18,101 nt of DNA from JAVEVF01 sp034005175 (GTDB lineage: Bacteria > Actinomycetota > Coriobacteriia > Anaerosomatales > SLCP01): the NCBI GenBank assembly GCA_034005175.1, contig JAVEVF010000033.1, positions 1 through 18,101 of the forward strand, read 5' to 3'. The notes under the pieces were generated by a model that saw nothing but the letters and a program-made list of their open reading frames with translations, was not told the origin of the DNA and ran no database searches. Every line of letters starts with the position of its first letter. Position 1 is the stretch's first letter. Shown one piece after another: positions 1 to 7,773 of this stretch. The translations under genes and the position numbers were made by a program.

Positions 1-1658
1 ATAATGAGGTTGAAAGCCTCATCCTTGAGAAGAACCTCATCCGACAGTTCAACCCTCCCTATAACGTGGACTACCGAGACGACAAGTCCTACCCGTTCAT
101 CGCGGTCACCCTCGGCGATCCGTTTCCCGCTATTAAGTTCACGAGGGAGAGACACCGAGAGGGCACGCGGTATTTCGGGCCCTATACCGATGCCCGTGCA
201 GCGCGCGAGACCGTTGAAGTCGTGCGGCGCATCTACCCGATCTGCAGTGCGCAGTGCGTGGAGTGGAAACGCGTGAACGCCAGGGACGGCACACCCAGCG
301 GCAAGGCGTGCTTCGACTACAACGTAGGAAAGGGGCCCGGTCCATGCGTGGGCGCGGTGACGCCTGAGGAATACGCTGAGAACGTGGCGAAGGTACTCTC
401 ATTCCTGCAGGGGAGACACCAGGGTGTTGCCGAGGAGCTTCAGACGAAGATGAGTGAGGCGGCGGCCGAGTTGGATTACGAGCGTGCCGCCAGATATCGT
501 AACCGGCTTGACGCCGTGCGCCGCATCGAGCAGAAGCAAGCTGTGGTCTCCAGCCGTCCGTTGGAGATCGATGTCGTGGGGTTCTTCCGCGAGGAGACCA
601 TCGCGGGAGTACACGTGTTCGTGGTGCGAGAAGGCCGAGTGCTCATCGGCAACGAGTTCGTGTTGGACAAGGGCATGGATGTGCCGATGAGCGAGCTGGT
701 GGAAGGCTTCTTACTGCGCTACTACGACGAGGCTGGCCATGTCCCGCGCGAGGTCATACTGGGCGAGCTGCCGGGGAGCGTGGAGGCGATCGAGGAGTGG
801 CTGAGCGGATTGCGGGGAACGAAAGTGAGGCTCGTGGTGCCGAGGCGTGGCGAGAAGCGTAAGCTCCTCGAGCTTGCCGAGAACAACGCGCGCCACACGC
901 TGATGCGCCACAAGGTACGCACCCGCTACGATGAAGAGCGGCTCAACACCGCTCTGCTCGAGCTGGAGAGCGCGCTCGCGCTGCCCGGGCCTCCGTTGCG
1001 CATAGAGTGTTTCGACATCTCCACGCTGCACGGGCGCCACTCCGTGGGTTCCATGGTGGTGTTCACGAACGGCCGCGCTGACACCTCGGCGTACCGGCGT
1101 TTTCGCGTGCGAGCGCAGGAGGGAGAGGCTAACGACGTCGCCATGATGGCGGAGGTCTTGCGCCGCCGCTTCGCACCAGAACGTGAAGCGGATGAGCGCT
1201 TCGCGGCCGCTCGGCCTGACCTCGTGGTGGTAGACGGCGGCAAGCCGCAGCTCTCAGCTGCGCTAGCCGCGCTCGGCGATGTGGGTGCCGACACCGTCCC
1301 TCTTGCCGCGCTAGCCAAGCGCGAGGAGGAATTGTGGCTGCCTGGGTGGTCGGAGCCGGTCGTCCTTCCAGCCGGGTCGGCCTCCCTCTATCTTATGAAG
1401 CGCATCCGCGACGAGGCGCACCGTTTCGCCATCACCTATCACCGGGAGCTGCGCGGCAAGGCCATGACTGCGAGCGTGCTTGATGACATCCCCGGCGTTG
1501 GGCCAAAGCGCAAGAAGCTGCTGTTGCGCGCGTTCGGCTCAGTGAAGCGGCTGCGCGAGGCCGATGTAGAGGCCATCGCAGCGGTGCCAGGAGTTCCGCG
1601 CGAGGTCGCCGAGGAGGTCGCTGCTGTCCTGCGCCAGGCGGTTGAGGGTCAGAGATGA
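1..1658 (+). CDS. uvrC: UvrABC excinuclease subunit C, 5'-truncated by window edge
   Basis: UvrC makes the two incisions around a DNA lesion after UvrA/UvrB damage recognition. The reading frame is open from base 3 and enters mid-protein (NEVESLILEKN, then RDDKSYP), so the start and most of the N-terminal GIY-YIG nuclease domain (roughly 60-80 residues) lie upstream. The GTG at 66 is an internal valine codon. Of 551 visible residues, the UVR (UvrB-binding) motif is at about 145-179 (ELDYERAARYRNRLDAVRRI). The RNase H-like 5' nuclease domain has its aspartates in IECFDIS (about 338) and VVVDGG (about 411). Tandem helix-hairpin-helix motifs occupy about 493-541 (DDIPGVGPKRKK). The cysteine cluster between the GIY-YIG and UVR regions departs from the E. 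coli pattern (see findings). The 127 nt to rapZ leave room for a separate rapZ promoter. Identification is secure. Confidence 0.97.
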   Translation, partial: NEVESLILEKNLIRQFNPPYNVDYRDDKSYPFIAVTLGDPFPAIKFTRERHREGTRYFGPYTDARAARETVEVVRRIYPICSAQCVEWKRVNARDGTPSGKACFDYNVGKGPGPCVGAVTPEEYAENVAKVLSFLQGRHQGVAEELQTKMSEAAAELDYERAARYRNRLDAVRRIEQKQAVVSSRPLEIDVVGFFREETIAGVHVFVVREGRVLIGNEFVLDKGMDVPMSELVEGFLLRYYDEAGHVPREVILGELPGSVEAIEEWLSGLRGTKVRLVVPRRGEKRKLLELAENNARHTLMRHKVRTRYDEERLNTALLELESALALPGPPLRIECFDISTLHGRHSVGSMVVFTNGRADTSAYRRFRVRAQEGEANDVAMMAEVLRRRFAPEREADERFAAARPDLVVVDGGKPQLSAALAALGDVGADTVPLAALAKREEELWLPGWSEPVVLPAGSASLYLMKRIRDEAHRFAITYHRELRGKAMTASVLDDIPGVGPKRKKLLLRAFGSVKRLREADVEAIAAVPGVPREVAEEVAAVLRQAVEGQR

Positions 1659-1694
1659 CGTGTTTGCGCACCCCGCGCCTGAATCACCTGCGGG

Positions 1695-1700
1695 TATACT
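1695..1700 (+). promoter_or_regulatory. candidate -10 box upstream of rapZ
   Basis: TATACT (5 of 6 matches to TATAAT) lies in the 127-nt gap between uvrC and rapZ, about 86 nt before the chosen rapZ start. I find no convincing -35 at 16-18 nt, because the sequence there is C/G-rich, so this is only a weak candidate for a promoter of the rapZ-yvcK-whiA genes. Confidence 0.25.
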
Positions 1701-1785
1701 GACATCACGGACCCGACGCGGGTGGCGCCCGTTGATGCTTCATCTGAGGGCACTTGAGAGTCGATCACTGAAACGAGGGGATTTG

Positions 1786-2730
1786 ATGGCTGGGCCGACC
1801 ACACCGTCGCCACAAGAGGATGCAGTGCATCATGGAGGCGAGATGGGTGGGGGATCGACGGAGCTTGTCGTCATCACCGGCATGTCCGGTGCTGGTCGCA
1901 GCCAGGCCATGCATGCGTTTGAGGACCTCGGCTATTTCTGCATCGACAATCTACCGCCAGCCTTCATCCACCAGCTTGTCGACCTCACCCACCTTCCCGG
2001 CAGCCACATCCGCAAGATCGCAGTGGTCTCAGATGTGCGCGCGCAGGAGTTCTTCGACGAGCTCGCGGGCGAGCTTCACCGTCTGGAAGCAGCGGGAGTC
2101 GCCTTCCACGTGCTGTTCTTGGAGGCTGATGACGAAGTACTGGTGCGCCGGTTCAAAGAGACGCGCCGCCTGCACCCTCTCAGCGCCGAGGGAGACTCGG
2201 TGCTGGATTCCATCGATGCAGAGCGAGAAGCGCTTGCCGACATCCGCGGCCGTGCCGACCTCGTCATCGATACGAGCGAGCTCAAACCCGCCGAGCTACG
2301 CACGGTGATTCGCGAGCGCTTCCTCACTGGCGACATCGCCGACTCCATGGCTGTGACGGTGGTGTCGTTCGGCTTCAAGTACGGTGTCCCCACCGACACT
2401 GATATCGTGATGGACGTGAGATTCCTGCCGAACCCCTTCTATATGGCCGAGTTCCGTGATCGCACCGGCCTCGAAGAGCCTGTACGCCGCTTCGTTCTGG
2501 AGCGCCAGGAAGCGCAGAAGTTCTTAGAGGCGTGGCTCAGCCTGCTTGACCTGCTTCTGCCCAACTATCTCATCGAGGGCAAGACGCATCTCGTGCTCGC
2601 TTTGGGCTGCACGGGCGGGATGCATCGCAGCGTGGCGCTTGCCGAGGAGACGGCCAGCCACCTTGCCAACAAGGGGTATCGCGTTGCAGTCAGCCACCGT
2701 GACATCGCCAAGGATCGGGAGTCGCGATGA
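1786..2730 (+). CDS. rapZ: RapZ/YvcJ family nucleotide-binding RNase adapter
   Basis: RapZ-family P-loop protein. In E. coli it binds small RNAs and GlmZ to control glucosamine-6-phosphate synthase; in Gram-positives the homologue (YvcJ) is a GTPase/ATPase of less certain role. With the ATG at 1786 the product is 314 aa. The P-loop GMSGAGRS is at residues 32-39, with Arg in place of the usual Lys as in actinobacterial homologues. IDNLPP follows, and the C-terminal RapZ domain shows SFGFKYG, MDVRFLPNPF and the signature GCTGGMHRSV. I chose 1786 because GAGGGG (1775-1780) sits 5 nt upstream. ATG 1843, preceded by GGAGG, would give 295 aa, closer to the usual 285-295, and is a real alternative. 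The reading frame is open further upstream into uvrC but lacks family similarity there. The stop overlaps the yvcK start (ATGA), indicating translational coupling. Confidence 0.95.
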   Translation: MAGPTTPSPQEDAVHHGGEMGGGSTELVVITGMSGAGRSQAMHAFEDLGYFCIDNLPPAFIHQLVDLTHLPGSHIRKIAVVSDVRAQEFFDELAGELHRLEAAGVAFHVLFLEADDEVLVRRFKETRRLHPLSAEGDSVLDSIDAEREALADIRGRADLVIDTSELKPAELRTVIRERFLTGDIADSMAVTVVSFGFKYGVPTDTDIVMDVRFLPNPFYMAEFRDRTGLEEPVRRFVLERQEAQKFLEAWLSLLDLLLPNYLIEGKTHLVLALGCTGGMHRSVALAEETASHLANKGYRVAVSHRDIAKDRESR

Positions 2731-3701
2731 GCATGGCGGCGCGCACCGCTGTTGCGATCGGCGGTGGGACGGGGCTTCCCAACGTTCTACGCTGCCTCGT
2801 CTCCCTAGGTCTTGAGACCTCAGCAGTGGTGACGATGGCTGATGATGGTGGATCATCAGGGATGTTGCGCCGAGAGCTCGGGATGCTGCCACCGGGCGAC
2901 GTGCGCAACTGCCTTGTCGCCCTGGGGGACCCCGAGAGCGTGCTGGCTCAGCTCTTCCAGTACCGCTTCTCACATGGGGAGGGGTTGGCGGGCCACGCTC
3001 TCGGCAACCTGGCCATCGCTGCGCTCGCCGATATCACCGGAAGCTTTCCCGAGGCGATCGACGAGGCGGGGAGGCTTTTGGGCGTGCGCGGTCGTGTCTT
3101 TCCTTCGACCCTCGATGACGTTTCACTGCACGCCACAGATGGCCTCGGCCAGCCGATTTCGGGTCAGGCACACATCGCGACCAGCTCCGGACCGGTTACA
3201 GAAGTGCGGCTGGAGCCGAGTGAACCGGACGGCTACCTCCCCGCGCAACAGGCGATTGTTGATGCTGATGTCGTGGTGCTTGGACCGGGCAGCTTGTTCA
3301 CGAGCATCATCCCAAACCTGCTCGTGCCGGGAATCGCGGAAGCGCTGCGCGAGACTCGAGGCCAGCGCATCTACATATGCAATGTCGCGAATCAGCGCGG
3401 AGAGACGAACGGCATGAATGCCGCCGATCACGTGCAGGCGCTCCTTGATCACGGGATCATGGGCGCGCTTGATGTGGCGGTCGTACACGAGAGCACCCAC
3501 GCACCGAAGCATGGGGGACGCTGTCTCTCGTGTGGAAACGACCTTGAGCCCGTTGAATCAGTGGATGCCGGGAGGGACGTTCTCGACCGCATCGAGTCTC
3601 ACGGTGTCACTGTTATTTCCGCTGATGTCGTTGATTCTGCAGATTCGCGTCACCATTCGTACGACAAGCTTCGCCGGGTCCTTGGAAAGCTGGTCACATA
3701 G
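2727..3701 (+). CDS. yvcK: YvcK/CofD-like gluconeogenesis factor (UDP-GlcNAc-binding)
   Basis: YvcK-family protein, 324 aa, close to the usual 310-330. In B. subtilis YvcK binds UDP-sugars and is needed for growth on gluconeogenic carbon sources and for normal cell shape; the family is structurally related to the CofD transferase. Visible motifs are the N-terminal GGGTGLPNVL (about 12-21), ADDGGSSGMLR (about 38-48), PPGDVRNCL, GHALGNL and GPGSLFTSIIPNLLV. ATG 2727 overlaps the rapZ stop, and GGGAG (2717-2721) lies 5 nt before it; ATG 2733 is possible but less coupled. whiA begins at the very next base after the stop. The rapZ-yvcK-whiA order is strongly conserved in Gram-positive bacteria, which supports all three calls. 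Confidence 0.95.
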   Translation: MSMAARTAVAIGGGTGLPNVLRCLVSLGLETSAVVTMADDGGSSGMLRRELGMLPPGDVRNCLVALGDPESVLAQLFQYRFSHGEGLAGHALGNLAIAALADITGSFPEAIDEAGRLLGVRGRVFPSTLDDVSLHATDGLGQPISGQAHIATSSGPVTEVRLEPSEPDGYLPAQQAIVDADVVVLGPGSLFTSIIPNLLVPGIAEALRETRGQRIYICNVANQRGETNGMNAADHVQALLDHGIMGALDVAVVHESTHAPKHGGRCLSCGNDLEPVESVDAGRDVLDRIESHGVTVISADVVDSADSRHHSYDKLRRVLGKLVT

Positions 3702-4643
3702 GTGTCGTTTACCGCTGAGGTCAAAGAGGAGCTCTCGCGCATCGAGACGAAGAGGCAGTGCTGCCTGAAAGCAGAGCTTGCCGCACTCGCGCGCATCGAG
3801 GGCACGCTCCACATCACGGGAAAGGAACGATATCGGCTTGAGATCGCCACGGAGACCGCGCCCGTCGCGCGCAAGATCATCAAGCTCATACGTGCGCTTT
3901 ACGACCTCAAGACCGAGCTCACAGTGCGCCGGAGCGTGTTGCACAAGACCAACAACTATCTCATCACAGTCGTGAACCAGCCTCCTCTTGCCCAGGCTCT
4001 GAACGAGCTTGGCATTCTTGATGACACGCTTGCTATCACCTACGCCATCACCCCTCGGCTCGTTCGGCGGGACTGCTGCGCGATAGCCTATCTGCGGGGC
4101 GCTTTTCTCGGCGGTGGGTTCGTGGCGGATCCGCACGGCGACTTCCATTTCGAGCTGACAGCAGAGACCAAGCAGCTCACCGAGGATCTGCAGACGCTCA
4201 TGGCTCGCTTCGGCATCCACACCAAGGTGATGCAGCGTCGCGGCTTGTACGCCGTCTATCTCAAGGGCGCCGAGCCCATCGTGATGTTTCTTGCGCTCGT
4301 TGGTGCGCACCGTGCGCTGTTGCGTGCAGAAGACGTGCGCATTGTGAAGTCGATGCGCAACGATGTGAACCGCCTCGTGAACGCAGAGACCGCCAACCTG
4401 CAGAAGTCCGCAGAAGCAGCGTTGACTCAGATAGAAGCCATACGTGTGCTTGACGCGACCCGTGGTATCGACACTCTTCCACCCGCGCTAAGAGAGATCG
4501 CGGCGCTGCGATTGGAGCACCCAGATGTGAGTCTGCGCGAGCTCGGTGAGCTCGCGGACCCTCCGCTCTCGAAGTCTGCGGTATATCATAGGATCAGACG
4601 CATCGAAGAGCTTGCTTCGGACGCATCGTCCGGGGAACAGTAA
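3702..4643 (+). CDS. whiA: DNA-binding protein WhiA (sporulation/cell-division regulator family)
   Basis: WhiA couples a LAGLIDADG homing-endonuclease-like fold, which has lost nuclease activity, to a C-terminal helix-turn-helix. In Streptomyces it is a sporulation-septation regulator with WhiB; in other Gram-positives it affects cell division and chromosome segregation. The product is 313 aa, normal for the family. It shows the N-terminal FTAEVKEEL, the degenerate LAGLIDADG segment YLRGAFLGGGFVADP (about 130-144), DVRIVKSMRNDVNRLVN and the HTH region LPPALREIAALRL to SKSAVYHRIRRI (about 262-302). The GTG start at 3702 directly follows the yvcK stop with zero spacing. The upstream SD is weak (GGAAAG region), so translation probably depends on coupling to yvcK. 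Sporulation is not implied, because non-sporulating actinobacteria keep whiA. Confidence 0.95.
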   Translation: MSFTAEVKEELSRIETKRQCCLKAELAALARIEGTLHITGKERYRLEIATETAPVARKIIKLIRALYDLKTELTVRRSVLHKTNNYLITVVNQPPLAQALNELGILDDTLAITYAITPRLVRRDCCAIAYLRGAFLGGGFVADPHGDFHFELTAETKQLTEDLQTLMARFGIHTKVMQRRGLYAVYLKGAEPIVMFLALVGAHRALLRAEDVRIVKSMRNDVNRLVNAETANLQKSAEAALTQIEAIRVLDATRGIDTLPPALREIAALRLEHPDVSLRELGELADPPLSKSAVYHRIRRIEELASDASSGEQ

Positions 4644-4682
4644 GAGCAGGGAAGGTCACGCCCGAGCCGCGCCAGTCACGGC

Positions 4683-4723
4683 GAGGGCGTTCGTGTGGCG
4701 TCGGGCAACAGGCCCACGCCCTC
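4683..4723 (+). promoter_or_regulatory. inverted repeat in the gap leader, just upstream of its SD
   Basis: GAGGGCGT (4683-4690) is the exact reverse complement of ACGCCCTC (4716-4723). A smaller GGGC/GCCC pair (4703-4706 with 4712-4715) is nested inside. The 3' arm ends 2 nt before the gap SD GGAGGAGGG. There is no T-tract, so it is not a convincing terminator. It could be an mRNA-stability or translation-control stem, or a DNA operator. The pairing is directly visible; the function is inference. Confidence 0.45.
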
Positions 4724-4725
4724 TC

Positions 4726-4734
4726 GGAGGAGGG
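4726..4734 (+). promoter_or_regulatory. Shine-Dalgarno fixing the gap start
   Basis: GGAGGAGGG lies 6 nt before GTG 4741. It places the gap start there, although the reading frame is open about 195 nt further upstream into whiA. Confidence 0.8.
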
Positions 4735-4740
4735 ATCCAC

Positions 4741-5745
4741 GTGGCGATCAAGGTCGGCATCAACGGGTTCGGGCGCATCGGGCGCCTTGTGCTGAGGGCA
4801 TGTTTCGCCAACCCTGACATCGAGGTAGTGGCGGTGAACGACCTCACAGACGCCAAGACCCTTGCGCATCTGCTGAAGTACGATTCAGCGCAAGGCCGCT
4901 TCTGCCGAGAGGTGCTCGTGCTGGACGACGGGTTCAGCGTCGATGGCGCCAAGGTCAAGGTGCTCTCCGAGCGTGATCCTGCGGCTTTGCCCTGGCGCGA
5001 TCTGGGAGTTGAAGTCGTTGTCGAGTCCACTGGGTTTTTCACCGATGCGAACAAGGCACGCGCGCATATCGACGCTGGTGCGCGAAAGGTCATCATCTCA
5101 GCACCTGCGACAAACGAAGACATCACCATCGTATTGGGCGTGAACGACAGCGATTATGATCCCGCCACCCACCATATCGTGAGCAACGCCTCGTGCACGA
5201 CCAACTGCCTTGCCCCCTTCGCCAAGGTCCTGCGCGACGAGTTCGGCCTCATACGCGGCTTCATGAACACGATCCACAGCTACACAAACGATCAAGTCAC
5301 GCTCGATGCGCCCCACAAAGACCTCCGTCGCGCTCGCGCCGCCGCCGTCTCCATCATCCCCACGAGCACTGGTGCGGCGAAGGCCATCGGACTTGTCATG
5401 CCAGACATGAAGGGAAAGCTTGATGGGATGTCGATGCGTGTGCCGACACCCGACGGCTCGGTGGTCGATCTTGTCGCGGAGTTGGAGCGCGATGTGACCG
5501 CCGAGGAGATCAACGCAGCGATGAAGGCTGCCGCCGAGGGTCCGATGGAGGGCGTTCTGGAGTACTGCACCGACCCCATCGTCTCGGTCGATGTCATCGG
5601 CAACCCTGCGTCGTCGGTCTTCGATTCGCTTCAGACGATGGTCATGGGTGGCACAGGCAACTTCGTGAAGTGCGTGTCGTGGTATGACAACGAGTGGGGT
5701 TACAGCAACCGTGTGGTGGACCTCATCAAGCTTGTGGTGGCGTAG
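4741..5745 (+). CDS. gap: Glyceraldehyde-3-phosphate dehydrogenase, type I
   Basis: Converts glyceraldehyde-3-phosphate, NAD+ and phosphate to 1,3-bisphosphoglycerate in cytosolic glycolysis. From GTG 4741 the product is 334 aa, the expected size, and begins right at the Rossmann motif INGFGRIGR (residues 7-15). The catalytic cysteine is C152 in SNASCTTNCLAP and the activating histidine is H179 in MNTIHSY. The C-terminus carries the typical WYDNEWGYSNR. VNDLTD after the second Rossmann strand fits an NAD-dependent glycolytic enzyme rather than an NADP-specific anabolic form, though specificity is inferred. The start is fixed by the strong SD. It is the first gene of a gap-pgk-tpiA-gpmI series, with 97 nt separating it from whiA and 62 nt from pgk. 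No promoter is evident in the upstream gap, so read-through from whiA is possible. Confidence 0.97.
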   Translation: MAIKVGINGFGRIGRLVLRACFANPDIEVVAVNDLTDAKTLAHLLKYDSAQGRFCREVLVLDDGFSVDGAKVKVLSERDPAALPWRDLGVEVVVESTGFFTDANKARAHIDAGARKVIISAPATNEDITIVLGVNDSDYDPATHHIVSNASCTTNCLAPFAKVLRDEFGLIRGFMNTIHSYTNDQVTLDAPHKDLRRARAAAVSIIPTSTGAAKAIGLVMPDMKGKLDGMSMRVPTPDGSVVDLVAELERDVTAEEINAAMKAAAEGPMEGVLEYCTDPIVSVDVIGNPASSVFDSLQTMVMGGTGNFVKCVSWYDNEWGYSNRVVDLIKLVVA

Positions 5746-5770
5746 ACAAATCGAATCCTGGCCGCGGGGG

Positions 5771-5799
5771 TCTTGTGCGCTGGTTCCCGCTGCACAAGG
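5771..5799 (+). promoter_or_regulatory. stem-loop overlapping the pgk ribosome-binding site
   Basis: CTTGTGC (5772-5778) pairs perfectly with GCACAAG (5792-5798) around a 13-nt loop, with a possible extra T-G pair outside. The 3' arm shares bases with the purine-rich SD (AAGGGAGGG, 5796-5804), so folding would partly occlude the pgk RBS. No U-tract follows. It may be a translational control or RNA-processing element between gap and pgk; the function is inferred. Confidence 0.45.
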
Positions 5800-5807
5800 G
5801 AGGGTGG

Positions 5808-6995
5808 ATGTTTGACAAGAGGACGGTGAAGGACGCTGATGTCCGCGGCAAGAGAGTCCTTGTCCGCGTTGACTTCAATGTTCCGCTTCACGAAGGAGCG
5901 GTCACCGATGACACGCGGGTGCGTGCGGCTCTCCCTACGCTGCGCTACCTCGTCGATCACGGGGCGCGTGTGATCATCGTGAGCCATCTCGGCCGCCCCA
6001 ACGGGGTGCGTGACGAACGGTACTCGCTGCGTCCCGTACGGCGTGTGCTGCAGCGGCTTCTCGGCCGCAACGTGGCGTTCGTTGACGACCTCGTCGGCCC
6101 CGAAGCCCACGAGGCCATCGACCGCATGGTGGATGGTGAGATACTCATGCTCGAGAATGTTCGTTTCCACCCCGGCGAGAAAGCCAATGACCCGGCCTTT
6201 GCACGTGAGCTCGCCGATCTTGCGGACATCTACGTGAACGATGCGTTTGGTGCGGCGCACCGCGCCCATGCATCCACGGTGGGTGTCGCCGAGCACCTTC
6301 CTGCATATGCTGGGTTGCTTCTTGCTCGCGAGGTCGACACGCTCTCCGGGATGCTTGCCGACCCCGCACGCCCGTTCGTGGCCATCCTCGGAGGCAGCAA
6401 GGTCTCGGACAAGTTCGGTGTCATCGACCGGCTGCTCGATACGGTGGACACGCTCATCATCGGCGGAGGCATGTGCTTCACGCTCCTTGTCGCGAAAGAC
6501 ATCCACGTAGGCCGCAGTATCGTGGAGCAGGAGTGGGTCGAGCCCGCCCGCAAGATGCTTGAGAAGGCCGCCTCGAACGGCGTTCAGCTCCTGCTGCCGG
6601 TCGACTTCGTCATCGCCGCCGATATCGCCGACGATGCTGAGACAAGCATCGTCGGGCGCGAGGAGATACCGGATGGGATGATGGGTCTTGACATCGGACC
6701 CACCACCGTTGAGCTCTTCAAGGAGGCCATAGCACAGGCGCGCACCATCTTCTGGAACGGCCCGATGGGCGTCTTTGAGATGCGGCCCTTCGAGGCGGGC
6801 ACCCGGGAGGTTGCGACTGCTGTCGCGCGCAACACTCGAGCAGTCTCAGTCATCGGCGGCGGTGATTCGGTAGCAGCACTCAAGAAGTTCGGGCTCGAGG
6901 AGCGTGTCACCTTCGTTTCGACGGGCGGAGGAGCATCGATGAAGCTGCTAGAAGGTTCGAATCTGCCAGGGCTCCAGGTCCTGCTGGACAGATAG
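5808..6995 (+). CDS. pgk: Phosphoglycerate kinase
   Basis: Transfers the acyl phosphate of 1,3-bisphosphoglycerate to ADP, giving ATP and 3-phosphoglycerate. The product is 395 aa from ATG 5808, a typical monomeric bacterial PGK. Motifs in order are the substrate-binding RVDFNVPL near residue 20, VSHLGRP, MLENVRFHPGE, NDAFGAAHRAHAS, the nucleotide-binding GGSKVSDK, FWNGPMGVFE, and the C-terminal IGGGDS and STGGGASM. The start is set by GGGAGGG immediately upstream. The frame is open further 5' into the end of gap, but that part has no PGK similarity. It lies between gap and tpiA, only 10 nt before the latter, and probably shares one mRNA with them. Confidence 0.97.
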   Translation: MFDKRTVKDADVRGKRVLVRVDFNVPLHEGAVTDDTRVRAALPTLRYLVDHGARVIIVSHLGRPNGVRDERYSLRPVRRVLQRLLGRNVAFVDDLVGPEAHEAIDRMVDGEILMLENVRFHPGEKANDPAFARELADLADIYVNDAFGAAHRAHASTVGVAEHLPAYAGLLLAREVDTLSGMLADPARPFVAILGGSKVSDKFGVIDRLLDTVDTLIIGGGMCFTLLVAKDIHVGRSIVEQEWVEPARKMLEKAASNGVQLLLPVDFVIAADIADDAETSIVGREEIPDGMMGLDIGPTTVELFKEAIAQARTIFWNGPMGVFEMRPFEAGTREVATAVARNTRAVSVIGGGDSVAALKKFGLEERVTFVSTGGGASMKLLEGSNLPGLQVLLDR

Positions 6996-7005
6996 GAGAG
7001 TGCGC

Positions 7006-7773
7006 ATGGCACGCCAGCCGATGGTTGCGGGAAACTGGAAGATGTATAAGACCGCTGGTGAGGGAGCGATCCTCACGCAGAACATCGATGTTCTCGTCTC
7101 CGAGTTCTGGGACGATGTCGAGATCGTGGTCTGTCCTCCGTACACTGCGCTCAAGAGCGTATCTACCGTCATCGAGCTTGACCGGCTGAAGATGGGGCTG
7201 GGCGCGCAGGACGTCCACTGGGAGGCCGAGGGAGCGTTCACGGGTGCCATCGCGCCGCGGATGCTTGTCGACCTGCGTTGCGATTACGTCATCGTCGGTC
7301 ACTCTGAGCGCCGCGAGTACTTCGGCGAGACCGATGAGACCGTCAACAAGAAGGTGCATGCGGTGTTCGCCGCCGGAATGGTGCCTATCGTGTGCGTGGG
7401 CGAGTCCCTCGCCGTGCGCGAGGTCGCCGAGACCGAGCAGTTCGTGCGTGCGCAGGTGCGTGCGGCTCTCGATGGGATCTCACCCGATCAGGCCGCACGA
7501 CTGGTGATCGCATACGAGCCTGTGTGGGCGATCGGTACGGGGCGCACACCTACCCCTGAGGGCGCGAACGACGTCGCGCGCTCCATTCGTGCGACAGTGG
7601 GTGCCATCTTCGGACAGCCCGCCGCCATGACGTCTCGGGTGCTGTATGGAGGCTCGGTCAAACCCGAGAACGCGGCGATGTTCTTCGCCGAGCCCGACAT
7701 AGACGGCGCTTTGGTGGGGGGTGCGGCTCTGGAAGCCGGCTCGTTCGCGGGGATATGCGAGGCCGCCAGGTGA
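7006..7773 (+). CDS. tpiA: Triose-phosphate isomerase
   Basis: Interconverts dihydroxyacetone phosphate and glyceraldehyde-3-phosphate. The product is 255 aa, standard for a TIM barrel. Catalytic residues are visible: K12 in GNWKMYK, H99 in VGHSERREYF and E171 in AYEPVWAIGTG. The phosphate-binding GGSVKPENA and LVGGAAL are near the C-terminus. I prefer ATG 7006 because AGGAGAG (6994-7000) lies 5 nt upstream and overlaps the pgk stop; an in-frame GTG at 7000 falls inside the SD and is unlikely. The 3' end overlaps the start of gpmI by a few bases, indicating translational coupling. Confidence 0.97.
   Translation: MARQPMVAGNWKMYKTAGEGAILTQNIDVLVSEFWDDVEIVVCPPYTALKSVSTVIELDRLKMGLGAQDVHWEAEGAFTGAIAPRMLVDLRCDYVIVGHSERREYFGETDETVNKKVHAVFAAGMVPIVCVGESLAVREVAETEQFVRAQVRAALDGISPDQAARLVIAYEPVWAIGTGRTPTPEGANDVARSIRATVGAIFGQPAAMTSRVLYGGSVKPENAAMFFAEPDIDGALVGGAALEAGSFAGICEAAR

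Noticed and set aside
3600..3720. Possible frameshift or missing RBS at the yvcK-whiA junction
   Set aside because: Both proteins are full length with intact ends. The zero-gap GTG start is a normal coupled junction, not a break.
3558..4310. 250-residue minus-strand frame opposite yvcK/whiA
   Set aside because: It covers two confidently identified plus-strand genes and shows no domain of its own.
5700..6506. 268-residue minus-strand frame opposite pgk
   Set aside because: It is an antisense shadow of pgk with no recognisable motif.
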